Both the position numbers and the translations under genes were made by a program. This document shows positions 54,212 through 60,742 of a stretch of DNA of 64,000 bases, piece after piece. The notes under the pieces are model-generated. The model was given only the letters and a program-made list of their open reading frames with translations, did no database searches and had not been told where the DNA came from. Location: positions 248,001-312,000 of the forward strand of contig NZ_WRPP01000001.1 of assembly GCF_009760405.1 (NCBI RefSeq). The letters are read 5' to 3'. The first letter of the stretch is position 1. The number at the start of each line of letters is the position of its first letter. The stretch is from Nocardia terrae (GTDB taxonomy: Bacteria; Actinomycetota; Actinomycetes; Mycobacteriales; Mycobacteriaceae).

Positions 54212-55338
54212 CGTTCCACCGCAGTCGCCGGATCCGGTCGCTGGGCACCGATATCGATGCGCAGCTCCGCGGCGATCTCGACGCCGCTCTGAACCAGTCG
54301 CTGCAGCCGATCCGGATGCATGGCGCTCCGCAGGCCGTAATCGAGCAGGAACGCCAACCGATGCTCGGGATCGGCAGCGAGCGCCGCGTCCAGGGCCACA
54401 CCCGCCAGGACCCCGTCTCCGCGCAGGTAGGCGTGGAACGCGAGCATGGTCGCCGCGCCGGCTCGGTCGGGGCCGGACAACGCGCGCGTGAGTATCGTCC
54501 AGACTCGTTCCGCGGCAGCGCAGTAGGGGCCGTCGGGCGCTCCGAGCAGCGCGTCACGCACCCTCGAATCGCGCAATGCGACAGTGACTTCGGCCAGCTC
54601 GCGCGGAGAAGGGGCAGACACGTCGTCGGCGCGTTTCAGTACGTCCATCACGCGCCACAACGCCATCCGGGTGTCGGCGTCGGGATTGTTGATGTGCAGG
54701 GCGCGGACGAATCGTTGGTGCGCCTCCGCGGCGACCTCGGGCAGCAGCCGCTCCACCTGATCTCGCAGTGCAGCGTCGATGGCGATGACGGAGACCAACT
54801 CGTTGCGGTGCCGATAGATCGCCGACGCGTGCAGCACAGTCTGGACGGCGACAGGCGACGCGGTCGGATCGGACACGATGCCGTGCTGCCGAGGGGACGA
54901 GAGGTTCCACCACGCCCCGCCCGCCGCGATCTCGGAAACGCACCAGGTGCCGATTAGATCGATATCGCGCACGGCCAACCGTTGTTCGAGAGCCACGTGC
55001 AGCGGTCGATACCGGTCGACAGAGGCAGCCTCGATCGACGGTCCGGACATGCGTTCATCCACGATGAAGGCCAGTGCGGCAACGGCATTGGCGTCAGAAC
55101 ACAGACAGGTCACGCGGATGACCGCTTCGGTGTCCGTGCGATCGCCAGGGCGCGGCAAGTCCAATCGAGACACCACGCCGATCTGAGGCGAAGTCGGCCG
55201 CGAGGACCGAGTGAGCGCGGCGACGATCAACGATCGATAAGGGACGAACCCGATCATCGCGGGCAACGCCGCGATCAGATCGCCGATGTTGTCGAGGGTG
55301 AGACCAGTCGAAGCAGGAAGATCGAACTCGTCAGGCAT
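54208..55338 (-). CDS. DUF4192-domain protein
   Basis: About 376 residues from ATG 55336-55338 with GGAGGAG upstream. The DUF4192 pattern runs through the protein: LTLDNIGDLIAALPAMIGFVPYRSLIVAALTRS near the N-terminus, DIDLIGTWCVSEIAAGGAWWNL in the middle, and ATMLAFHAYLRGDGVLAGVALDAALAADPEHRLAFLLDYGLRSAMHPDRL at the end. The function of the family is unknown; it is common in actinomycete chromosomes, plasmids and islands. It overlaps both the small protein upstream (8 bp) and the DprA-integrase chimera downstream (4 bp), so the three are one operon. Confidence 0.82.
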   Translation of the reverse strand: MPDEFDLPASTGLTLDNIGDLIAALPAMIGFVPYRSLIVAALTRSSRPTSPQIGVVSRLDLPRPGDRTDTEAVIRVTCLCSDANAVAALAFIVDERMSGPSIEAASVDRYRPLHVALEQRLAVRDIDLIGTWCVSEIAAGGAWWNLSSPRQHGIVSDPTASPVAVQTVLHASAIYRHRNELVSVIAIDAALRDQVERLLPEVAAEAHQRFVRALHINNPDADTRMALWRVMDVLKRADDVSAPSPRELAEVTVALRDSRVRDALLGAPDGPYCAAAERVWTILTRALSGPDRAGAATMLAFHAYLRGDGVLAGVALDAALAADPEHRLAFLLDYGLRSAMHPDRLQRLVQSGVEIAAELRIDIGAQRPDPATAVER

Positions 55339-55687
55339 GAGCGAAGCTCCTCCGAAGCGAAGAAAGCCCCACGGACACAACGTAAAACAGAACAATTCTG
55401 TCGACGCCGTGCCCTCGGGGCGGTGGGCGCATCGCGTAGACACCGGCGGCGGAGAGGGCGGTCAAGCCGAGAAACCGACGGTTCCGGCCACCCGGTGCTT
55501 CGGTTCGCGGCAATCGCGGCTTGACCGCCCGCGCCGCCGGTGTAGCGTGCGCCCGCCCACCGCCCCGAGGCGCGGCGAAGACTTCTCCGCCTGACCGCCT
55601 GCCACGTGACATCAGTCGGCTCGACCCCAGATCGTCCGCGTCGCTCTGGCGGCGTGGCGACAGGTCGTATACGTAGTTGTCACTCAC
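55331..55687 (-). CDS. Small basic protein of unknown function
   Basis: About 118 residues starting at GTG 55685-55687 (SDNYVYDLSPRRQS). It is rich in Arg, Gly and Pro, with weakly hydrophobic stretches FLGLTALSAAGVYA and IVLFYVVSVGLS near the C-terminus. It overlaps the DUF4192 start by 8 bp, which supports translation, but no ribosome site precedes the start. It could be spurious. Confidence 0.4.
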   Translation of the reverse strand: MSDNYVYDLSPRRQSDADDLGSSRLMSRGRRSGGEVFAAPRGGGRAHATPAARAVKPRLPRTEAPGGRNRRFLGLTALSAAGVYAMRPPPRGHGVDRIVLFYVVSVGLSSLRRSFAHA

Positions 55688-55985
55688 GGGGGGCAACCGT
55701 CAACAGCAAATGGCTGAGCGCCGACGGATCGTTCACGCGCCCGCGCACGCCCATCCGGAAGGGTTATCCCCCGATAAGTGACGCAAGGTCAGTGGTTCCC
55801 AACGGCAACCGCGCTGATGCTTGGGGCCTCGTGAGGGCTGGTTACATCAAAGGTGAGCGAGTACATTTTGACGGCGAAGGTTCCTGCTACAGAGCGGAAT
55901 TGAGGACGCGACGAGGCTTGTCGCGTAGGTGGATTCGTCAACCGGGCCGGAAGCTTCATGTCAGCATAAAGACGAGGATCGGGCG

Positions 55986-56858
55986 ATGGTGACCTCGAAG
56001 ATCTTGGACTACTCGGATTACAAATCCTCATCAAACCTCATTGATCCTGGGTGGGAATCGGCACTAGGACAGCGGAAAGATTGCTTGTATTGCCATGAGC
56101 GCCTGGCTATTTCGTTTGACCAGCGATTCATCCGAGATGCGAGCAGTTTCTTGTGGCCAAGAGAATCGGACGACCTGCTTCACCTACGCGCGTCGGACTG
56201 CCCCCGATGCGGCTGGTGGCAATTCGAGAAGACATGGGACCATGAAACGGGCGTGTTCCACAGCGTGAGGGGTGCGACGCTCAGCTCATACGCGGTCGAC
56301 TCTGCTCAGGTACCGGTCGATGCGCTGATTCAGCACATCCGCGATAGGCCGGATTCGATCCATTGCATCGATCCTTTGAGGATGGAGGTGCTGGTTGGCG
56401 CTGTCATCGCCGAACATCTCGACTGCGAGGTCAGGCACGTTGGGCGAACTGCCGACGGCGGTATCGACCTCCTGCTCGTGATCGCTGACGAAACGGTCCC
56501 CATCCAGGTGAAACGCAGGAGCTCGGCAACGGCAACGGAATCGGTAAAAACGGTCAGAGAGATGTTCGGGGTAATGCTCCGCGACGGCTTCCGAAAGGCG
56601 TACGTGGTGTCGTCGGCCCGCCAATTCTCACGTCAATCCAAAGCTGAGATCGAAACTGCAATGGCACGAGGGGCTTTCGATGAGTTCACTCTGCTGGACA
56701 AACAATCATTCATCGACATGATGGGTCGCACCGTCACCGCCACGGCGCCGTCGTGGCGCAAACAACTTCCAGACAACGACTCGGTTACCGAGTTCATCCT
56801 TGAGTCCTCAGATTGGCATCGGTTTGTCGAGCACCGTGCGGCTTTTCATGCAGCCTGA
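55986..56858 (+). CDS. Mrr-like nuclease with N-terminal zinc ribbon
   Basis: 290 residues from ATG 55986 with GAGGAT upstream. Two CxxC pairs (KDCLYCHERL and ASDCPRCGWW, about 50 residues apart) form a zinc-ribbon-like N-terminal module. The nuclease core is MEVLVGAVIAEHLDCEVRHVGRTADGGIDLLLVIADETVPIQVKRRSS, with Asp and QxK, followed by VREMFGVMLRDGFRKAYVVSSARQF. The codon use is less GC-biased than in neighbouring genes, a sign of recent transfer. It is different from the Mrr-like protein at 50892. Defence against modified DNA is likely but unproven. Confidence 0.78.
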   Translation: MVTSKILDYSDYKSSSNLIDPGWESALGQRKDCLYCHERLAISFDQRFIRDASSFLWPRESDDLLHLRASDCPRCGWWQFEKTWDHETGVFHSVRGATLSSYAVDSAQVPVDALIQHIRDRPDSIHCIDPLRMEVLVGAVIAEHLDCEVRHVGRTADGGIDLLLVIADETVPIQVKRRSSATATESVKTVREMFGVMLRDGFRKAYVVSSARQFSRQSKAEIETAMARGAFDEFTLLDKQSFIDMMGRTVTATAPSWRKQLPDNDSVTEFILESSDWHRFVEHRAAFHAA

Positions 56859-57194
56859 ACACACGTGGGCAGGCACGGCGGCGTAGCCACCGGCAAGCCG
56901 ACCAACCCGCCCGTCGCCGGGCTGGATCGCGCGCCGCCGGGAACTGTCAAGCGTTCCAGCCGTCGAACCGACCTGCCACGCCACGCCGCGGCGAGGTGCA
57001 TCCGGATCCGCCGAGAGGGTGGCAGCTGCAACCTTCGGCCGGTGACAGCCATCTCCTGTAACTCCACGCCACATTCCAGATCGACCATCATCATTGGTGA
57101 GAACTAAAACCTGTCGTCACACCGCCAGTGGTGCTGCTCACGTAAAGTCGGCCGACGATCGGGCCGTTCATTCGCTACGAACCGGGGGATGCAT
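56859..57194. other. Non-coding stretch between nuclease and lipoprotein genes
   Basis: About 335 bp with nothing recognisable apart from the GGGGGA ribosome site of the lipoprotein gene near its right end. Open frames here have no start signals. Confidence 0.5.
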
Positions 57195-57809
57195 ATGCGT
57201 GGTGTGGGACGAGTAGCGGCGCTGGGCGTTTCAGTGCTCGCGGTGGCGTGTGTGGTCAGCTGTGGCAGCGAGACCAGGAGCGGACTGTCCGAAGCGCCGT
57301 CGACGGCTGTCTCGGCACCGCAGACCTCGTCGACGGCCGCGATCGCGCTCACCGAGGTCGACGCCGGTCCCTACACCGGGCAGGCGTTCGGCACACACTT
57401 CACCGCCGCATCGGGGAAAATTGCGTGCAACTTCAATCCGATGCAGGGCGGGTGCGTGTTCTCTGCGCCGGAGCATCGCGCTGCGGATTCGGTGCCGGTC
57501 TGCCTGGGCAGCGACACCCCGATGCCGTATACGGCGGTCGGATGGCGCTCAGCCGAGGGCCTGGCCTCACAGACACCGTCGACCTGCCGGATCGCGAACG
57601 CATTCTTCAACTCGCCGGCACCGATCGCCGCCGACGGCCGGTTCACCGATGCGGCGCTGCCGACGAATTCGACGATGACCATCACGCTGGGGTGGCCGGA
57701 TACCTCCAACAAGGTGACCTGCACCTCCACAGCGGTCGAGTTTCGTTGCGTACAAGCCAAGTCCGGTCACGGGTTCGGGGCCACCTCGGCAGCGATCAAC
57801 GTCTTCTGA
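57195..57809 (+). CDS. Lipoprotein of unknown function
   Basis: 204 residues. The signal RGVGRVAALGVSVLAVACVVSCGS has a lipobox (VVSC) and would give a membrane-anchored protein. The mature part has a Ser/Thr/Ala linker, then a domain with six further Cys (ACNF, GGCVF, PVCLG, STCRI, VTCTS, FRCVQ) suited to three disulfides. I chose ATG 57195 because GGGGGA is better spaced from it than from ATG 57189. No family is recognised; it resembles small actinomycete surface lipoproteins. Confidence 0.72.
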   Translation: MRGVGRVAALGVSVLAVACVVSCGSETRSGLSEAPSTAVSAPQTSSTAAIALTEVDAGPYTGQAFGTHFTAASGKIACNFNPMQGGCVFSAPEHRAADSVPVCLGSDTPMPYTAVGWRSAEGLASQTPSTCRIANAFFNSPAPIAADGRFTDAALPTNSTMTITLGWPDTSNKVTCTSTAVEFRCVQAKSGHGFGATSAAINVF

Positions 57810-57825
57810 ATCATGGCGAGCCACG

Positions 57826-58608
57826 TCAGTCCGGCTGTAATTGATTGGCCTGGCTGATGATTCGGCTGACCGCTGATCGGCTGCGGCTCATTTCTCGGGC
57901 TATCCGCGCAGGGCTCCATCCCTCGTCGTGGTGGTGGGAGAGTATGCGAGCGACGACAGCGGGATCGCGTCGGTGAGCGGGGTCGTTAGCGCACACCATC
58001 GCAGCGACCCGCATCCAGCGATCGTCGGTGGGGCTGCTGGTCGGATCGGGTGTGCACGCGTCGGTTGCGGAATGTGCGCCGTCTGCTGGCCCGCTGCGGT
58101 CTGGGGACGGTGACGTGTCGGTACCGGCATTCGTCGGGATCGACGTGGCATCGGTGTGCGCACGGTTCGACGGAGCGTGCGCGAGAGCGAGTATGGCCAG
58201 AGTGGATTGGGCCATCGACCCTTCCACCACCATGGGCCACAACCATGCCTCACGATCCGGAATCGCAGTCAGGACAGCGAGATCCCGCAGCGCTGTGAAG
58301 GACATGCGGAACGCGCCGACCGCGATGAGCACCGTCATCAGCGTCACCAGTAGATGAATGGCCCGAGAACTGGCGTGCGCACGCAGCAGCACGGTCACGC
58401 CGTGTATCGCGGCCAGCAGCGCTGCCGGTGGGACGACCGCGACGGCCGCCGCCACGATCGGCAGGGATCGAGCGTGCAGGACGGCATGGGCGGCGTTGCC
58501 GGTGATGCTGACCGTGACCGACACGGCCAGAACGGACCAGAAGAACCTGTGGGCGGGAGTTGTGCGCGCGACCTCGGCAGTGCGCACGGACTCGTGGTGG
58601 ATGGACAT
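57826..58608 (-). CDS. DUF2637-family membrane protein
   Basis: 260 residues. Four N-terminal membrane helices (FFWSVLAVSVTVSITGNAAHAVL, LPIVAAAVAVVPPAALLAAIHGVTVLL, a helix at VTLMTVLIAVGAFRMSFTAL, and one at VVEGSMAQSTLAILAL) give the DUF2637 pattern. A Thr/Ser/Pro-rich linker leads to a C-terminal helix-turn-helix (WSPARIAREMSRSRSAVSRIISQ). DUF2637 proteins are typical of actinomycete integrative elements and plasmids, where they are linked to transfer or maintenance. It lies just upstream of the integrase operon in the same orientation. Confidence 0.82.
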   Translation of the reverse strand: MSIHHESVRTAEVARTTPAHRFFWSVLAVSVTVSITGNAAHAVLHARSLPIVAAAVAVVPPAALLAAIHGVTVLLRAHASSRAIHLLVTLMTVLIAVGAFRMSFTALRDLAVLTAIPDREAWLWPMVVEGSMAQSTLAILALAHAPSNRAHTDATSIPTNAGTDTSPSPDRSGPADGAHSATDACTPDPTSSPTDDRWMRVAAMVCANDPAHRRDPAVVARILSHHHDEGWSPARIAREMSRSRSAVSRIISQANQLQPD

Positions 58609-58627
58609 GGCGTCTCCATGCAGTAGG

Positions 58628-59683
58628 TCAGCGTGCGCACGCGCTGATCGCGCGGACGTCCGGTTGATAGGCGGGTACGAGGGGATGGCGCTCGCCGGTC
58701 ATGACCGCGACGGCGGCGCCGACTTCGAGCAGGTTGGACTTGACATAGGTCGCCGTGGTGCCCGCCTCCTTGTCGTCGTGGCCCGCGAATTGGCGCGTCA
58801 CCGCGAATCCGAAGTGGCGTTCGACCCAGGTCAGGGTTGTGTGGCGCAACCAGTGGATCGTGATGCCTTGGACTGCGACCCAGGGCAATTCCTCACCGAT
58901 GCGGGACCACAGATGGTCGTAACGGCGGGAGGTGATCGGTTTTCCGTTGCGATAGCGCAGCAGCCGTTCTGAATGCGGCGCTCGGCGTTCTCGGGCGTGA
59001 ATGACCAAGTGCCGCATGAGAGTCGGCGACACCGGTTGCCAGCGCACGGTCTCGCCCTTCTCGTGCAGCCGGACCAGACATTGGTCGACGTCGAGATCGG
59101 AGGGGGTCAGAGCGAGCGCGCCGCCGCGGCGACAGGCGGTCTCGGTGTGCAGCCGCAGAATCAAGCAGTCCAGTTCGGGATCGTCGCCGGTGCAGGCCGC
59201 GACGCGGACGATGTCGGCGAGTTGGTGGGGTGGAATCGCGAAACGTGCCGACGGGCGGCGTGAAGGCTTGGCGACTTGCCGGGACGGGTTGTCCGCCGGT
59301 CGGATCCAGCAGTGGTCTTCGGCGTAGCGGTAGATGCACCGGACAGCGCCGACGAAGTTCTCGACCGCGCCTCGGCCGTGGCGGGATCCGTTGGCGACGG
59401 ACTCGGACTTGACCCGTTCCGCCATTTCGACGAGTTCAGGTTTGGTCGGCTCGTCGAGTCTGCGGTCTGCCCACTCGTTCTCGATCCGGTTGAAATGTGT
59501 GTTGTAGGTGCGCAGGGTGCCGAACGACAGCGTCTTGCGGACGTCGGGAATGACGACCGCGAATGTCGGTACGTCGATCGGCTCGCTGATCAGGTCAGCG
59601 GCAGATACGCCCAACTGCGACAACAGCAGTCGTGCTGCTTCGAGCGTTTGAGCAGTGGGCGCGTTGATGGCGGGGACGTTCAT
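58628..59683 (-). CDS. Tyrosine recombinase / integrase of the element
   Basis: 351 residues from ATG 59681-59683 with GGGAGGTG upstream. The core-binding domain covers residues about 45-165 (TLRTYNTHFNRIENEWADRRL, VENFVGAVRCIYRYAEDH). The catalytic residues are Arg in TETACRRGG, Lys in HEKGETVRW, HWLRHT, the His in FAGHDD, and Tyr in TATYVKS. It overlaps the AbrB-like gene by four bases (ATGA) and lies within 1 kb of the tRNA attachment site. It should integrate and excise the 13.1-kb element at tRNA-Leu. Confidence 0.9.
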   Translation of the reverse strand: MNVPAINAPTAQTLEAARLLLSQLGVSAADLISEPIDVPTFAVVIPDVRKTLSFGTLRTYNTHFNRIENEWADRRLDEPTKPELVEMAERVKSESVANGSRHGRGAVENFVGAVRCIYRYAEDHCWIRPADNPSRQVAKPSRRPSARFAIPPHQLADIVRVAACTGDDPELDCLILRLHTETACRRGGALALTPSDLDVDQCLVRLHEKGETVRWQPVSPTLMRHLVIHARERRAPHSERLLRYRNGKPITSRRYDHLWSRIGEELPWVAVQGITIHWLRHTTLTWVERHFGFAVTRQFAGHDDKEAGTTATYVKSNLLEVGAAVAVMTGERHPLVPAYQPDVRAISACAR

Positions 59684-60126
59684 GGCCGTGCACCTCCCAG
59701 CAGGTCGATTCGGCTCGGTTCGAGCAGCGCGTGCAGTGCGCTCGGCGGATAGACGGCGAGCCGTTCGCGTTCGGGGTATGCGGCCAGCAGCACCGCGTCG
59801 CCGAGGAAGAGGTTGATGCGACGGCGCAGTCGGTAGGGGATGTGCAGATATCCCTTGCGGCTGACCGCGATTCCGCCGTCGGAGCCTGGGCGGACGAAAA
59901 GGGTTCCGTGGGCGGCAGGCGTGATGTCGATTTCGAAGCCCGGACCCCAACCGAGAGCGGCAGTGACGTTCTTGTCCGCGACGCGACCGCCGTCGGCGAC
60001 GACGGCCAGACCGTAGACGACCTCTATGCCGCGATCGGGCAGGAGAGCGACCGGATCGACGGGATCGCTGATCAGTTGCTGCAGCGGCGAGGGGGGTGGA
60101 ACGAGAGGCGGGATCACGCCTATCAT
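59680..60126 (-). CDS. AbrB/SpoVT-like DNA-binding protein, integrase partner
   Basis: About 148 residues. The C-terminal part (LFVRPGSDGGIAVSRKGYLHIPYRLRRRINLFLGDAVLLAAYPERERLAVYPPSALHALL) looks like a swapped-hairpin AbrB domain. The N-terminus is Pro-rich. The gene overlaps the integrase start by four bases, and its own start lies 145 bp from the tRNA, so it may serve as a recombination-directionality or regulatory factor; that is an inference. ATG 60126 is chosen because GGCGGTGG precedes it; GTG 60135 is possible. Confidence 0.72.
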   Translation of the reverse strand: MIGVIPPLVPPPSPLQQLISDPVDPVALLPDRGIEVVYGLAVVADGGRVADKNVTAALGWGPGFEIDITPAAHGTLFVRPGSDGGIAVSRKGYLHIPYRLRRRINLFLGDAVLLAAYPERERLAVYPPSALHALLEPSRIDLLGGARP

Positions 60127-60249
60127 CGCGACCACCGCCCGAATCGAGCCGAAACTGGCTCGTGAGCGGCTTTTCGGACCTGCGTGGTCGGTGTTTTCGC
60201 AGGTGAAACTGCGTGTTCTAGTGCACTAAAGCACCCGATGCTGGTTTCC

Positions 60250-60268
60250 GGCTCGTGAGCCGGGTTTG
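60250..60268 (-). repeat. Right inverted repeat inside the element
   Basis: Plus-strand GGCTCGTGAGCCGGGTTTG, the inverse partner of 47174-47192. It also contains the hairpin CCGGCTC-GT-GAGCCGG (60248-60263) just downstream of the tRNA 3' end, which could double as a tRNA terminator. Confidence 0.75.
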
Positions 60269-60269
60269 T

Positions 60270-60291
60270 GTGCGCGAGGCGGGACTTGAAC
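60270..60291. repeat. Proximal attachment-site copy within tRNA-Leu
   Basis: The 22-bp direct repeat shared with 47149-47170. This copy is part of the intact tRNA-Leu gene (T-arm 3' strand and acceptor stem). Confidence 0.85.
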
Positions 60292-60352
60292 CCGCACGTC
60301 CTAGGACACCAGAACCTAAATCTGGCGCGTATGCCAATTTCGCCACTCGCGC
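60271..60352 (-). tRNA. tRNA-Leu (anticodon UAG)
   Basis: On the minus strand the acceptor arms GCGCGAG and CTCGCGC pair fully. The anticodon stem is CCAGA/TCTGG with loop TTTAGGT and anticodon TAG. A long variable arm (GTCC-TA-GGAC) and the T-arm GCGGG-TTCAAGT-CCCGC mark a class II tRNA-Leu. The 3' CCA is not encoded. It is the target of the adjacent integrated element and remains intact. Confidence 0.95.
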
Positions 60353-60523
60353 TAACGGTACGACCGTCCAAACTTTACCGGGTCTAACGGGGATCGCGAA
60401 GCACCGGGAGGGTGTGGCGTACTGGTCGGTAACCCTAGCTGGGATTATAACGATTTGATAAACGGGAACGTGAGGGGGGCTCACATTTCCTTCACGGGTG
60501 TAACTGGGCTCACCAGGGGGTTC

Positions 60524-60546
60524 AAACATGAGGGAGGGTCATGTTT
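60524..60546. promoter_or_regulatory. Inverted repeat 1 upstream of fas
   Basis: AAACATGA, seven bases GGGAGGG, TCATGTTT: perfect 8-bp arms, about 200 bp upstream of the fas start. It shares ACATGA-type arms with the repeat at 60610. Confidence 0.62.
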
Positions 60547-60609
60547 CGGAGCATTCTGGTACTGGCGTACGGAAATACCGATGGGTATAGGGGTTGGGGT
60601 AGGGGCAAA

Positions 60610-60627
60610 CATGAGGAGATCCTCATG
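60610..60627. promoter_or_regulatory. Inverted repeat 2 upstream of fas
   Basis: CATGAGGA, two bases GA, TCCTCATG: perfect 8-bp arms, 116 bp upstream of the fas start. Repeated CATGAGG half-sites suggest a regulator of the FasR kind, which controls fas in mycobacteria and corynebacteria. Confidence 0.62.
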
Positions 60628-60742
60628 ATTTTCTGCAATCCTTGGCGTCTACCAGGGCCTGCGGGCCGAGGGGATACCTGCGCACCGTGAGCGCGGCCCA
60701 GTCCTGTGGAGGCTGGCCGCCAGGAGAAGGAAGTCGAACGTC

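Larger units (their letters stand above)
47149..60291. mobile_element. 13.1-kb integrated element in tRNA-Leu(UAG)
   Basis: The element is bounded by a 22-bp direct repeat of the tRNA-Leu 3' end and carries inverted repeats just inside both boundaries. The integrase and its AbrB-like neighbour lie next to the tRNA, as usual for tRNA-targeting actinomycete elements. Contents from left to right are: membrane protein plus STAND ATPase, Mrr-like nuclease, secreted lipase, DprA-integrase chimera, DUF4192, small basic protein, second Mrr-like nuclease, lipoprotein, DUF2637 and integrase. No relaxase, FtsK-like translocase or replication gene was recognised, so it is not self-transmissible as it stands. 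Confidence 0.85.
60353..60742. other. fas upstream control region
   Basis: About 390 bp between tRNA-Leu and fas. It is relatively AT-rich near GATTATAACGATTTGATAA and contains GTGAG-GGGGG-CTCAC (60471-60485 region) plus the two inverted repeats listed separately. No coding gene is seen. The 66-codon antisense frame at its right end is a shadow. Confidence 0.6.

Noticed and set aside
47149..60291. Conjugation or replication functions in the element
   Set aside because: No relaxase, FtsK/TraB-like translocase or replication initiator was recognised. DUF2637 alone does not show transfer ability.
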